From positions 33,592,336 through 33,656,335 of the forward strand of contig CM046849.1 in NCBI GenBank assembly GCA_025618425.1: a stretch of 64,000 nt of DNA, in the 5' to 3' direction. How positions within the stretch are numbered: the first letter of the stretch is position 1; each line of letters opens with the position of its first letter. This document shows, piece after piece, positions 35,412-61,855 of the stretch. The notes beneath the pieces were generated by a model, which did not search any database, was not told the origin of the DNA, and saw nothing but the letters and a program-made list of their open reading frames with translations. Source of the DNA: Heliocidaris tuberculata (taxonomy: Eukaryota > Echinodermata > Echinoidea > Camarodonta > Echinometridae). The position numbers and the translations under genes were made by a program.

Positions 35412-37152
35412 GTGCTTGTCAAAAGTTTCGGTACACCCTGGATTCTGTGAGGAGTTTTTACATATCACTTTTTATTTCCCATGGTAACGACCTTCTCTGT
35501 GCTCTCAAATGAATTTTTACGGGTTTGGATACTATATGAATATATTTTACATATATATATATATATATCTAATTCTTACAGGTGTATTTTCTTTCTCCGT
35601 TTTGATTTTTTTTAAAATAAACTGGCGAAAAGCACCCTAATAATACTTATGATTTTAAAAACTTTTTGACCAATATTGAAAAAAACTGACTCACAAATTT
35701 GAGATCCCCCACATTTGCCACAGCTCGTTTGGGTAACAACCTTGTAAATCAAATATATTTACCATGGCCACATGATTACATGTACTTTCAGTGGTAATAA
35801 ACATAAATATGTATCCAGTATTCTTGCAGTAACCATTGGTAATGTTGGGCCATTCTCAGTCACGTGTGTGACCAAAATCCTGAAAATTGTTCATTTAAAC
35901 CTAATTTTCCAGTATTTGTCGTGTAGTAGAAGTCTCTAATTTGGGATATTTCAATAACAATCTTACCCCCAACAGATGGAGGGTAATTATTTTAAATGAG
36001 GGTACATCATTTTCTTTCAGAGGTCAACATTAGGTCGGTCACGTGTGTGACCTCGCACGAAAAAGGGTCTTACTTGTTGGTATTCAAACCTACTTTTCTC
36101 GCATTTCCCTTTTTCCACTTTCCACTTTTCATTACTGTATGGTGGGATTGCTCTGAACAGTTTGAAAGCAATTTTCCATAAATTAGTGAGCATTCTTTTC
36201 TTTTAGAGGTAAAAATTCGGTCGGTCACGTGTGTGACCACTCAAAAAAGGGCGTTTTTAAATGTCTCCCTAAAATCATTATGAATGGGTAATGACTTTTT
36301 GTCAAGGAAAAGGAAATCTTTTCCATGTAAGAAACTGGTAATATAAAACAATCAATAAAATGTAGTCTGATTTTCCGGCAATGAGGCAGAATTCGATGGT
36401 CACGTGTGTGACCGAAAGTTTCACTTTACAAAGAATGGCCCTGTTGACAGTGGGGACAATGCAAGCAGGAGACACTTGCTGATTGTCCCAATGGTCACGG
36501 CACACATTTAGTTCGACACGAAACTTACAAACTAGTTTTCCTTAGTGAAAGATAGCAGCGTTCTTTCTCTTTAGAAAATGCATACATGTACATGGGATTT
36601 TTTTTTTCATTGTAGTATTATTGTGTTATTGAAAGAAATATACGAAAAAAGTTAAAGATACCCAAAGGTTGGCAAATTCTGTCTCTGGACCCTAACCCAA
36701 ATCAGCCTGTGTTGAACGAGTTGAATAGAAAGGTCTAAGCAACAATACTGAACATTTGTGCTAGAATACTGAATGGACATTTCAAATAATACTTCTTCTG
36801 AAATTCACTAAGAGGATATATCATATTTGCAAGTGAATAACCTAACTGTGGCTACTTTGGACTAGGACAAATTCAGTATTTACTTTGTTCTTCTTTCGAT
36901 TTGAACAGAAAGGTACTTTCAAATTTCAAATATTGTTATGTCATTTTCCGTCAGTTATAGGTATCCAAACAAGCACAGTTCAAGTAAATCACACCTCAAT
37001 GTATCAGAACATACCTTATAGTAAACATGTAATTTATAACCAAACATTAAGCACATTTGTCAGCAGCATAGACAAGCTCATTATGTTGGAACAGATTGAA
37101 GTAAAAACTCATCTCAAAATTCAGGGTGTACTGAAACTTTTGACCAGCACTG
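35412..37152. mobile_element. Non-autonomous Tc1/mariner-type element, about 1.74 kb
   Basis: The left end contains TGTCAAAAGTTTCGGTACAC and the reverse complement of the right end TGGTCAAAAGTTTCAGTACA; both continue to CCCTG. The inverted repeats are about 30 bp, and TA flanks both sides (35410-35411, 37153-37154), as expected for Tc1/mariner insertion. The left end may lack its first two bases. No transposase frame is visible. The interior has four copies of a 16-bp near-palindrome. Confidence 0.75.
35858..36413. repeat. Four copies of GGTCACGTGTGTGACC at 175-186-bp spacing
   Basis: Copies are at 35858-35873 (AGTCAC start), 36037-36052, 36223-36238 and 36398-36413, all in the same orientation. 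Flanks of the second and third copies (TTTCTTTCAGAGGT / TTTCTTTTAGAGGT) are also alike, so the motif sits in a diverged tandem repeat while the motif itself is conserved. Confidence 0.9.
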
Positions 37153-37275
37153 TATACCTGAGCTTTCTTCTTCTCTTCATCTCATTTGAGTCTGTATTAA
37201 ATATTACTTTTTTATTTCTTCCTTTTACAGATTGATCTCGTTCTTGATGGACATCGTACAAAGCTCCCTAATGCC

Positions 37276-38547
37276 ATGTCTAGTCAATCGGATGGGTACG
37301 TGAGGGCGCTGCAGGACCTGTCAACGTTCGTAGCGTTGTCACGTCACAAGCGTATCAAGCTGTCCTTCCTTGGGATGATACTCTTCAATTTTTGCCTCTA
37401 TCTTATCATCTACAGTGGACGCAAGGAAGTCGTCAATAGCAGACAGGTATCCACCTCGAAACCACGTGACCTTGGGGTCATCTCTGGACGTGACCTAAGT
37501 AAAGTTGGATGTGATCAGGAAGTGATAAAAGATATTGTGAGACATCATGGAGAGAATGCCAAAGATCAGGAGGAGAAGCTGTGTAAGGACACGAAGAAGG
37601 GCACCCAGACAGCAGAAGAACCACCCAGAGGCTACATTTCAAGATTCCTTGAATGGTGGCGCTCTGAATCAAACGATATCAGTAACAACTCGCGCAAGAG
37701 TCTTAGCGCTTCACATGACTATAACCTTGTCTTGAATGAACCGGAAGTATGTAGGACTAAAGGCAGAAATGAAACCGATGCATTTTTACTTGTGTGTGTT
37801 TTTACAATTCATTCGAATTTTGAGAAGCGGAAGGCCATTAGGGATACTTGGGGATCGCAGAAAGTAGTGAAAGGCAAACAGATAGTCACGGTTTTCATGC
37901 TAGGCAAGTCAAAGAACCAGTATCACCAAAGACTTGTAGAGTTGGAGAGTAAAAGACATGGTGATATTATCATGGAAGACTTTGTGGATTCTTATCAGAA
38001 TCTGACACTCAAGACTATTATGACCATGAAGTGGGCTAGTCAGTACTGCTTGGGTGTGGATTACGTCATGAAAACAGATGACGACATGTACATCAATTAT
38101 GGCGCTTTGATCACTCATCTTATCGACCCTCAGACACCAAAAACTAACCATTTTGTAGGGAACAAGTTCTCCGGGAATGCTCCCATTCGAAACCCGAAAA
38201 GCAAGTGGTACGTTCCGAAGAAGATGTATTCGAATTCGCGCTACCCGTCATTCTGTTCGGGTACGGGTTATGTCTTGTCCGGTGACATTCCTGGTCGCGC
38301 GTTTAACATGTCCTTACATACTCGATATCTCTATCTGGAGGATGTATACATGGGAATTTGTATGAAGAAGTTAAAGATTAAAATGACAGGACATTCAGGT
38401 TTTCATATTGATAACCAACCTTACAAGTACTGCGCATACAAGAGATTGATCACAACACACGGGAAAACAACGACAGAGATGTATAGAATATGGGAGGATC
38501 AACGCTCTCGAGCAGGCACAAGATGTGTCGGCGTCCATAAATCATGA
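37276..38547 (+). CDS. Beta-1,3-galactosyltransferase-like glycosyltransferase (GT31)
   Basis: The 423-residue protein is predicted to transfer a sugar (galactose or N-acetylhexosamine) in beta-1,3 linkage to glycans in the Golgi. It has a short cytosolic N terminus, one membrane anchor at about residues 28-47 (type II), a variable stem to about 165 and a GT31 catalytic domain. Family motifs are RKAIRDTWG (185-193), DSYQNLTLKT (238-247), the metal-binding TDDD (267-270), YPSFCSGTGYVLS (323-335) and EDVYMG (355-360). Possible N-glycosylation sites are NNS (about 137), NET (165), NLT (242) and NMS (344). The coding region is one exon, as in many B3GALT genes. A splice acceptor (TTTTACAG, ending 37230) lies just upstream and the frame stays open from it, so a 5' exon exists and a few extra N-terminal residues cannot be excluded. 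Length is slightly above typical B3GALT proteins. Exact acceptor specificity cannot be predicted. Confidence 0.93.
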   Translation: MSSQSDGYVRALQDLSTFVALSRHKRIKLSFLGMILFNFCLYLIIYSGRKEVVNSRQVSTSKPRDLGVISGRDLSKVGCDQEVIKDIVRHHGENAKDQEEKLCKDTKKGTQTAEEPPRGYISRFLEWWRSESNDISNNSRKSLSASHDYNLVLNEPEVCRTKGRNETDAFLLVCVFTIHSNFEKRKAIRDTWGSQKVVKGKQIVTVFMLGKSKNQYHQRLVELESKRHGDIIMEDFVDSYQNLTLKTIMTMKWASQYCLGVDYVMKTDDDMYINYGALITHLIDPQTPKTNHFVGNKFSGNAPIRNPKSKWYVPKKMYSNSRYPSFCSGTGYVLSGDIPGRAFNMSLHTRYLYLEDVYMGICMKKLKIKMTGHSGFHIDNQPYKYCAYKRLITTHGKTTTEMYRIWEDQRSRAGTRCVGVHKS

Positions 38548-40380
38548 CAATAATAGGCGGAGTCTTTCCCATGATACCTCATTCACACCAACGATATCGA
38601 TACTAGACTGACAATAGATCGAACAAAAAATATTTCCCCTATATAGCCGAATGGCCAAGATTTTGTCAATTATCGATCGTTTTAGAGTCGGTTTGTTAGT
38701 GTGACTAGGATATCAAACATTGATGGTGCACGTTACTTCTGAGTATTTTTGATATTGGACTAAGAAAATAATTGTTCTGATAGCCAATATGTATTAAACG
38801 CTTCTTTTAAGGCCAAGCTCAGTTATTTTTGCAAGTGTCGCAGTAATGAAAAAGTACGGTGCTACATGTATAGACAGGCATTGGCATCCTGCATATAGAG
38901 TTACAATTCCAGAGATAGAATACAAGTTTTGACTCTGTGATTCTGATTGATTGAAACTTGAAAGTCAAAATACGTTTGATTCTTAGAGTTGAGTTCGAAC
39001 ACTACTATTTTGTGTAAGTGGACTGTGATCGTCTTTTGGATGGATTTTTATAGGAAACCTTCCTAAGTGATGTGTACCTAGAGCACTATGATTTTAACAG
39101 GTACTAAAGAAACAAATGGTAATACATGTACTTCCAGTAATAGTATGCTCTCGTGGTGCTGTAATTACCATTGAATTCAAAATATAAAAATGCTCCAAAT
39201 TCTGATTATCTTTGTTGTATTATTCAAAAAAGTCAAGGAAATGTGACAAGTGATTTTTTTTTTTTTTTTTTTTTTTTTGTACTTGCAAATACTGTGCATG
39301 GGCTTTAAGTAGGCGCTAAAGGAGCCTTTAGACACAGCCTCGTGTCTGAATACTGGAAACGAATGACTGTCATGAGGAGCGACGTCTGAGCGTGGTAGTC
39401 TCCTCTCACCAGTCGTTTCTGTTATTCTGACAAGGCCTTGCCGAAAGGTCAGTGTTAAACATTATTGCCGAATCTTTCCAATCAGTCTGTTAGTACTGTG
39501 GGATATAATGTTGTAGTTGTTTTGTGGTGATCATTTGAGTATGCTATGGAAAATATAAATTTATATTATATTATTGTAACATGAACTATGTACATGTATA
39601 TCTTTCTTTCTACTTTATACAGCCCCTCCCAATGTTAGACAACTTATTTAAAGCTTTGAGATTTATTCATGTTTAAAAATCAGTATGATTATTTTGAAAA
39701 GATGAAATCACATGAGTACTTTGATATCATACGCGATAGTTGGACACATTGATGATAATGTACTACATGTACTTGATATGACATGCTGTAATTCAGCTTT
39801 GAGATTAGTTTCAAAAAGAAAGGTGCTTCTAAATACCTAGTGGTGTGTAGAGTCACTGGAGAGTTTCATGATAGGTTATTAGTCATAGAACAGGTGATTG
39901 GGATGTATCATGGTATCGTGGTCACGTGAGTATCTGAGATGAAATACAAGGATTACTGTAGCACTGAAATGAAATGACGTAAATTCAGAGTTGGAGGTGT
40001 GACGGTTAGATAATACACTCACGGGGGTTAAAACTTCTCAAAATACATGATATTATTTGATGGAGATTACTGCCAGTTGGATACAGTATTTGTAAGATCT
40101 AATCATGTAGCTAGCGCACAAAGTCATGCAGTTCCTCAGGAATAAACAAAATCGCACATGTTTTTTGTTTTGTTTTTTTAATTCACTCGGGGCGCCTTTT
40201 CGGTTATATGTATTTGAAGGGGAATTGTACCAAATGGGTTTAAAACTTTACCGAGAATTCGAAGTAACAAGCAAGAGAAAAAGTTCTAAGATGTTCAGAT
40301 TTGTCGACAAAGGTAAACAAGTTCAAAAAGAAATGTCCGGGAAAAAATAGATGGGGGCGTCAACCCCGCCCCCAGCGACG
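38548..40380 (+). other. Galactosyltransferase 3' flank
   Basis: The 3' UTR lies here, with an unresolved end. A T run of about 22 bases is at 39250-39278. Nothing else is recognised until a GGGGCGTC-type MITE end near 40386. Confidence 0.45.
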
Positions 40381-40386
40381 CCCCTG
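40190..40386. mobile_element. Truncated hAT-type MITE
   Basis: Ends CAGCGACGCCCCTG, matching the right end at 33990. The left edge near GGGGCGCC (about 40190) is only a weak candidate for the other end. Confidence 0.35.
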
Positions 40387-40728
40387 AATTTACTTAATGA
40401 TTAGCATTCTGGTGGCAACTTGCCAATATGACTTTCCAAACTTTAGAATATAGAGTTATGCTCATGTCAACAGCATGAGAATAATTTCAAATGTCAGAAG
40501 TATCTTCAAGAAGTGTGCAATTATAGAAAGTAGCAGGGTCTGTTTAAAAAATGAAATTGTTAGTCATTGTCATTCATGTAAATGCATTTCGAAACATACT
40601 CTTCATATATACATTTTACATTTACTTTATTAGACTACTGTAATTGCTAGCTATTAAACTAACATCCGGTATGGAGCGAATGTAGACACTTTCCTAGACG
40701 TTTCACATCCTCTGTAACTACCTGTTAC

Positions 40729-40730
<2 letters not shown>

Positions 40731-40788
<58 letters not shown>
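40731..40788. repeat. (GA)n microsatellite
   Basis: About 55 bp of uninterrupted AG repeat, directly followed by the GA-rich minisatellite. Confidence 0.95.
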
Positions 40789-40790
<2 letters not shown>

Positions 40791-41200
40791 GGGCGTCAGC
40801 TAAGGGGAAAGTAGAGAGGGGAGAGGGGAGAGGGGGCGTCAGGGAGAAGTAGGGAGGGGAGAGGGTGCGTCAGGGGAACGTAGAGAGGGGAGAGGGTGCG
40901 TCAGGAGGGGGGAGTAGAGATGGGAGAGGTGGCGTCAGGGGAAAAGGGAGAGGGGGCGTCAGGGGGAAGTAGAGAGGGGAGAGGGGGCGTCAGGGGGAGT
41001 AGAGATGGGATAAGGGGCGTCAGGGGAAAGTAGAGAGGGGGAGGGTGCGTCAAAGGAAAGTAGAGAGGGGAGGGTGCGTCAGGGGAAAGTAGAGAGGGGG
41101 AGGGTACGTCAGGGGAAAGTAGAGAGGGGGAGGGTACTTCAGGGGAAAGTAGAGAGGGAAGAGGGGCGTCAGGGGAAAGTAGAGAGGGAAGAGCGGGAGA
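40789..41200. repeat. Purine-rich minisatellite, about 14 units of 25-36 bp
   Basis: Units contain GCGTCAGGGGAAAGTAGAGA and GGGAGAGGG in variable order. The strand is almost all purine over 400 bp, so triplex or G-rich structures are possible. The Pro/Leu-rich frame on the complementary strand is a repeat artefact. Confidence 0.9.
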
Positions 41201-41408
41201 TGAAAGGATTGCGGTAGAAAGAAGTGATCAAACAAATTTAAGCATTGATACATAACAGATGGACGGAAGAGTGTTGTGTTAGAGGAATAACTATAAGTCA
41301 TAAACAGATAAAGAAACATAATGTAACATGTAAAGCGAATCGGACAACTGCCTAATACATATGTATGTAGCCTAAAAGTGAGGTTGTAAGCGAAATTCTA
41401 TCCTACAG

Positions 41409-41537
41409 CCAGAGTTATGGAAGAAGGCCAAATTGAGATCGGAAATCCTGAAGGTTCAAGTGGTAAATCAACAAACTTTGGTGAGCGAGAAAGATGGTGG
41501 GAAAAGTTGTCGTTTGCGAACATTTCTGTATAGTTAA
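41409..41537 (+). other. Possible terminal exon of unknown transcript
   Basis: After an acceptor-like TCCTACAG, a frame of 42 residues (PELWKKAKLRSEILKVQ and onward) runs to TAA at 41535, and AATAAA appears near 41828. No protein family is recognised and no partner exon is visible. It may be chance. Confidence 0.2.
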
Positions 41538-41899
41538 TGTGACATTCATGTATTACCCTAACTATTAATGCGTTATTATGTGACCATGAAAAGATTCATA
41601 GTTACAACTGAAAATCAAACGTTAGAGGTGCTGTGCAAATGTAAACTAGCTCAGTGCTGTGATACAAGACGTGCTATAATTATCTTCTTGATTTATTGTA
41701 ACAGTAATGGCTGATAAAGTAAAATAATATGTATATCTATATAAAAATTATGTTTTATGTCTGTGATATTGTAATTTTCTCCTATCATGTTACCACATTG
41801 TATTTAATATTTTGTGCCTTTTACGTGTAATAAAACAAGCCATAAAACCAAACGTCCTCTGAATATTTTATCTTAAGTGGTTGAAATTCTTCTCTTTTA

Positions 41900-44080
41900 T
41901 AAATTTATTTTCATCAAAATGTAAGCAACTGAATATGTATCGTCCATTTTGAGATTAGCAATTACCTCATAATTTATTTCCCTACCTCCCAATTTAATCC
42001 TTTCCCATGAAATGATACATAATTGATAGAAAATAATTTGCTCCAATAAAAATAATAACATTACTCTTGTTCACAGAAGGTTAAGTGAAAAAGGAATTGT
42101 TTTTTCCTCATTCTAAAATCAATTAAATGATATTTAATGGAGCATAATAAGTGCTTAACCTTTTATCATCTTCCTATTCCTTTTCTTATTTTTCTTATTC
42201 CATACACTTCACTGATACCTTTTCCAATCCTGTTTTTCTTCATTTTCTTCATTGTCTTCTTTCTTCTTGATAAGATGTGTTCTCCCTTTTTATAATAATA
42301 ATGATAATAACGGTTTCTTATATTTTATTACGGTTTCTTAATTTTATTCATGTCCTCTTTCTTTATGCACATTTGACGATAAAAACACTTTCTTTTCCCT
42401 TTTTTATCAGTTGGACTATTTCTACTAAATTTGTTTTCTTCCCCTTTTCCTTTTTCTTTTTCTTTTCTTTTTCTTTTTCTTTTTCTTCAATAGGAGATCC
42501 CCGTCCCCCGCTCAATATCCTGTTATGCATTTCATTGAAAAAAATATGTTATGAAGAAATCTCGATTCAGTTCAAATTCATTTATGGTTTTGTTTCAAGA
42601 ATGCTTTGAAAACACTGGCTGAACTGTACATGTTTACAACAATTTATCACTATATATTTCACATTACGTTGTATCACTTAAACAATCTATTTTAAAAATG
42701 GCATGATTTATTATATACATGTACTTGATGAGGAGTTTAAATTTATTCTTAGATATATTGATATATACTGTACTTATGTTTCATAAACGAATCATGTTTC
42801 TGTCTGACACACTCTCAATGGCCGGATGTTTAACATTGTCTTGTTAACAATTTCGTCATTTCTTGTCACAACGGAAAATTTAAAGGAAGACTTCAAAATT
42901 CGCCTATACATGTCTGGATATAGTAATTCCTAAAGATTGGCGAAGGCCAGAACAAAATGGCAGGAAGTTTTCAAAATATTATCAGTGATGCCCCTAAGAC
43001 CAGGAGGTGATGGGACATGATGATGTATGGATATCCGATTTATATCACGGGCTAATCCCGAATTATGTAAAAGAGGGGGCACAATGACACAGTTTTTTAC
43101 GGGGGGGGGGGGGGGGTGTTGCTTGTGTACTTAAGGTATGCCAGATAGCCTTCACTGGGGGGGGGGGGGGGCATGGTCCTGTTACGTTCCCCTTGAATCC
43201 GCCATTGAATAATATAAAATATATTTCACACAACACAGTGTTATTCCCCAATCGACGAAGAATTTCAAATCTACACATACATGTAGTTCAGTTTACTCAA
43301 TTCAATGTGCAATGTATTCGCTTGCTCTACACGCTCCTACATGTGTTAATATGATCTCGTGAGCTGATGAAGAGGCAGGAACACCTTAATTTATGAAGGT
43401 AAAAAGTGAATGAACTTTTAGGCAAACCTGTGTCTACGTACAGTAGTAATGTACAAAACTACTGTCTTGTGGACATTAAAGGGTGTATCTAACAATGAAC
43501 CTTGAATGGGTTATTTAGAGCTCGTCATGATTAATGGCCTGACGCTGCATACTTTATTTCGAGGCCTTCAGCCTCCCCTACGGGCCGTTAACTAAGCATG
43601 GTAAATGTTCATGACCTGAGATCAGATTATGCTATGCATAATGCACCACACCTTGCCCTCTCCCCCGTAACGCCCCCCTGTTTGAAAATGGAGAAACTTA
43701 TTTTGTTTTATTATTTGTAAATGGAACACGATATATCGCATATAAATCATGTTCGGATTACGCAATATATCATTGTAATGTTCACACATTTCAGTAGGTG
43801 ATGGACAATGCTACTCTTTTTTTTTTTTTTTTTTTTTTTTTGTTGGGGGGGGGGGGGGTCTTTGCGATCGTGCCTTTATTTTCAAACTTAATATACTTGC
43901 TATTAGTTGTGCTATTTGAGGAACTACCTGAATAGTTACGGTTACTGATATTATTAGTTACTTATACTGGGCTAAGTGAATGGGTTGGATTGTCCTTGTC
44001 AGCTAATAGCTGTTTTTATTATGAAATATTTATCATGAAACTTCACTGACATCGTACATCAATGGGCCTCTTTTAATATA
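41900..44080. other. Intergenic stretch without a gene
   Basis: Contains a T/C-rich tract with TTTTTC repeats (42440-42490), two poly-G tracts (43100, 43158) and a T run followed by a G run (43818-43858). No coding signal was recognised. Confidence 0.5.
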
Positions 44081-44083
44081 TAC

Positions 44084-45227
44084 TATAGGTTTTCCCCGTC
44101 AAAAATCACCAAAACAGCAGCCAAAGTGATGCACAGTAGCTCGATTTCCTTTGAACTTGAATGCTCATCAAGATCGACATTTGATTGCCTAAAATGAGCA
44201 TTCAATTTGATTTTTAGGGCATGTGATCGCATACATCATACATTTTAATAGAATGAGCATTTAATAGAATTTTACCCAATGAGCATTCCAATTCACGGGA
44301 GCTTCCGAACGGATCGCGAACTTTTGCGGATTCGATTTCATCAATAGACAAGCATGTTCGCGATTTAAGCAATGGATTTAACAATGCACTCCTTCCCTTC
44401 GAATTTTCAAATTGTTTTCACAAGATAAGATTTAGAAACAATATGTAAAGTCATGTTCTTGCAGTGTCATATTTCAGGAATGAATGACAAAGATGGAAAA
44501 TGATATATACTCTACAAAAATGAAAAATCATGGAACATATCAAAGTTGATAAACAAACGCATGCGTCGAGGGTTGATGGAGCCCCATTAGCACCCCTCCT
44601 ATTTCGGGGGCCCTGTGTTTATCCAAAAAAAAACAACATAGCGAACCGTCAACTGAAAAAATAAGATTAGACAAAATAAAAGATACAGACAATATGATGT
44701 GAAAGGCTACTTTAAATATGCTGTACACATTTGAAACAATACAGTATATACAAAAAATTAAGGGTAGTCCAATAATTCGTTTTTACACCATATCATTGGA
44801 TGATTTCATCATTTTGCAACAACAAATTACATTTGAAAACGTTAGAATGCTTAAATGACGAAAAAAATTGGAGAAGTTAGATTCATAAAAAAGGCAGAGC
44901 CTGACTATTTTCTGTACTTCTCGTACCTGTTTGAAAACGAATGAACATACTTTACTGCCTATTAATGAAAAGGGAAGTAAAACTCGAGCAAGAATCCGCA
45001 CCCCTGAGCCGTCGTAAATGAATTTGAGTGACGCTTTGGCCTCTTTAAATTGAACGACCACAAAATTAATTTGGATGTTCGAAGCACATTGAGCTGGAAA
45101 ATGAATTTGAACGACTGAAAACTAATATGAACCACATTAGTAAACGGGAAAACAAATGATTGAATATACGAGCGTTTGAAAATGAATTTGAAAGCTAAAT
45201 TTGCGAATTTAACCGGGGAGACCTATA
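44084..45227. mobile_element. Probable terminal-inverted-repeat element, about 1.14 kb
   Basis: Starts TATAGGTTTTCCCCGTCAAA; the reverse complement of the end reads TATAGGTCTCCCCGGTTAAA. Between them are repeated words AATGAGCATT (left part) and ATGAATTTGA (right part). No transposase was recognised. TA at both edges could be the target site. Confidence 0.5.
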
Positions 45228-45469
45228 CAAAGCATATTAAGTATAAAGCACATTAACAGTCTTATGAAAAAGCTTGTAAACAATATTTGTTTACTCTGCT
45301 CTAAAGCAGAAACAAACGGGTAAGAAAATAAGATACTGTGGTAATGACGTAATTATTTCCTCTTCTCACAGTGTGATACAGAAAGTGGAACTCTACAAAA
45401 TAAACCTGTGTGTTCATGATAACTTAGTAGAGATGAAAATACAGAAGAAAATGTAAAAGAGAGGAGTAA

Positions 45470-45479
45470 GGAGGGGGGG

Positions 45480-45562
<83 letters not shown>
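45470..45562. repeat. (GA)n microsatellite with leading G run
   Basis: G9 followed by about 80 bp of GA repeat with one AA interruption. Confidence 0.95.
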
Positions 45563-45564
<2 letters not shown>

Positions 45565-47179
45565 CTTTAAATTACAGTTCACTGATATTTATCCATTCCA
45601 GCTAGTCTCAGCAATAACGCTACAAACATTATATTGCCTAAGAATACAGAGGGCGGTAAACAAAATGATGGAGACAAAATGTCTTTGCCACGGTGTGGAC
45701 CAAGTTCGATGTGTAGAAATATTAGTGAGCAACACTGAACTCTATTCAGCTGTGAGCAACTCTAGATGGAAATCAGGAAAAGAACGGGTTCGGTTGGAAA
45801 AGCGGGCCCAGTATATATGGGGTTGTAGGGGAAAACAGTTGCTCCTCTACATTATTAATATATGATCAATTCGTCACCCCCCCCCCCCCTCTCCTCAATC
45901 GTAACGTTCCTCGGTGGATGGGGCTATGTTACATTACAGAACCTGCAAATACATGTACATGTAGGTATATTTGTATGTGAGGGGTTTTTTGTTTTGTTTT
46001 GTTTTGTTGGTTTTTTTTTCATTGCAAAGCAATATATTGATTTAGATGGTGCAATTGGCAGAATGTGGGCATTTGAAATTTTTAAAAAAGAAGAAAGAAA
46101 ATGGCTTGGGTAATTTCGGAGGAAGGGGTACCTAAAATGTCCCTGGTATTTGTGCCTACTCCCTTATCACTATTATTTCATTCAGAAATTCAACAAATAA
46201 ATATTTACAGTTCATGATGAAAACATAAAAATTGAGGATAAATTAGTGAAAATAACAGGCAGCACCAAGGATAGAAGTGTTTATGTATTCTTGCATCATT
46301 ACAGTAGAATATGAATAGTGCATTCCAACTGCCCCTAACCTTCTCATTTCAAAATCCTGGATCATTTACCAAATGTTAATATCCGAACGCATGCAGTCTC
46401 ATATTTCGAAATACCGTAAACTAAGTTCTTTGATCAGTCATCAATAATTTTGTTAGAGCTACGTTTTATCGTGTTTGCACGAGCTCTCGATCCCCTCCTA
46501 CCGGATTGTATGTCCATTTATGTATTTGAGGGGGTAGAGGGCCAAAACCCAATCTAAAATAGGAGTTTAAGTAAGTACACAAAGAAAAAAATATGCAGGA
46601 AGAACCTTTTTTTTTGTTGTTGTTGTTGCTTGTCATAGATTTTCAGGATCCGTCATCATGATGTCATGTCTTCTTTCTTTACACAACATCAGTTCATTCA
46701 AATTATTATATTCCTTTGAACATTAATAACTAAGAAATACATGAGATTTATATGTTTTCGTCAAGTAATTACGACATCATGTTTTCACAAAAGGAACAAT
46801 GTCGATAACCAACATTCAATATTTACCGACTTAGGCACAGTACTACCTAGCAACGACTTGATAACCACGCCCCTTCTACATTGCAGGTTGCTAACCAATC
46901 TGAATTCCAATTTCATGACATTCACGTGTAGCCTATATAGAACAAAAGGAGACTGGAGTGGGTAGCTCTGTCTTGTCATATGAATTGTGACATAATAAAT
47001 GATGTTTTAGGCAATGATTAAATATCATGTTCTTCTCAGTCTTGGCTGGTATACGTTACGGAGACAAAGATCAGTCTGCATTATTCAGTCATGGAGTGTA
47101 ATACAAGACTTTGATTCACAAATATGAATGTATATTTGTTTTGCATTTTGATTGTCCTTTTTCTGAAATAACGTGGAAA

Positions 47180-60884
<13,705 letters not shown>

Positions 60885-61453
60885 GGTCATTTAACAGACA
60901 ATTAACTGTTATATCAGGCAAGCCTCTGGCAAGCTTTTTGGTCGTTGAGAGCAACCATATTCCAAGAAGTATGCATAAAACTTATGTACAATGATGAACT
61001 GGTCTACTGTGATGAATATACAATCACAAAGGATTATGCCCCTCCATGATGACAATACATGTTGGTATTAATATACAATGTCATTCATCTGCCAGTTAAT
61101 CAGTCACAGTTAAAGAATACTGCACATGGTCATATTGGATTCATACACCTTACTGTCATACTCCTAAATGAACAACACATAATTCCTATACAATGAGCAA
61201 AGATAAAATGGAATGTATTTTGCTTTATCTACTAGGTTTCCATTTGCATGTACTGATAATGGATTTTTTTTTACAAGTCATGAATCATCTTACATTTTAT
61301 ATGATTTATGTTAACCAGACTGAACAGTGTTAAAATCTTAATCATCTTTTTTGTAAAGAGAAATCTTGAACAAGCAACTTGGAGAAAACTATTTTCTGAC
61401 ACCTCAATCTACAAATGGACTGCATTTGTTTTGTTATCTCTATTTCTTCATGT

Positions 61454-61573
61454 AATAAATATAACTTCTCTTTAAAACCACATTCCATAGTCTATAGTTG
61501 TATTGATGACTACTTCAGATCAAATGATATGAATTTTAAAAAAATATGAAATTTTCATTTTAACTGAAATAAA
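61454..61573 (+). terminator. Candidate polyadenylation signals of the coiled-coil gene
   Basis: AATAAA occurs at 61454-61459 and about 61568-61573, some 570-690 bp after the stop codon. These are the first plausible signals on this strand, but no transcript evidence is available. Confidence 0.45.
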
Positions 61574-61706
61574 AAAAAACTTTAATATACCCGATATGCT
61601 TTGTATGGAGTAGATTGGATGTCTGTTATTCATGCGTACTGTGTAGCAAAATTAAATTATATTTTAAGGGCAAGTGCAAAATTTCTACAACTATACATAC
61701 ATCATG

Positions 61707-61855
61707 TATAGAGGGTTCCCACAAGCAGCCATGCTGGAGGACAAACAATAAAAACCTGTGCATCAGACTATGAAAAGCCATTGTTGTAATGGGCTAGTGC
61801 ATGGGTATGCTATTGTTTGTCCTTCCATCATGACATCATCGGGGAACCCTCTATA
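61707..61855. mobile_element. MITE with perfect terminal inverted repeats
   Basis: TATAGAGGGTTCCC at the left is matched exactly by GGGAACCCTCTATA at the right. An inner pair GGACAAACAATA / TATTGTTTGTCC extends the foldback. At 149 bp it has no coding capacity. TA at each edge may be the duplicated target. Confidence 0.85.

Noticed and set aside
36885..37235. Transposase remnant in the Tc1-type element
   Set aside because: The 116-residue frame shows no DDE/D catalytic spacing or helix-turn-helix pattern.
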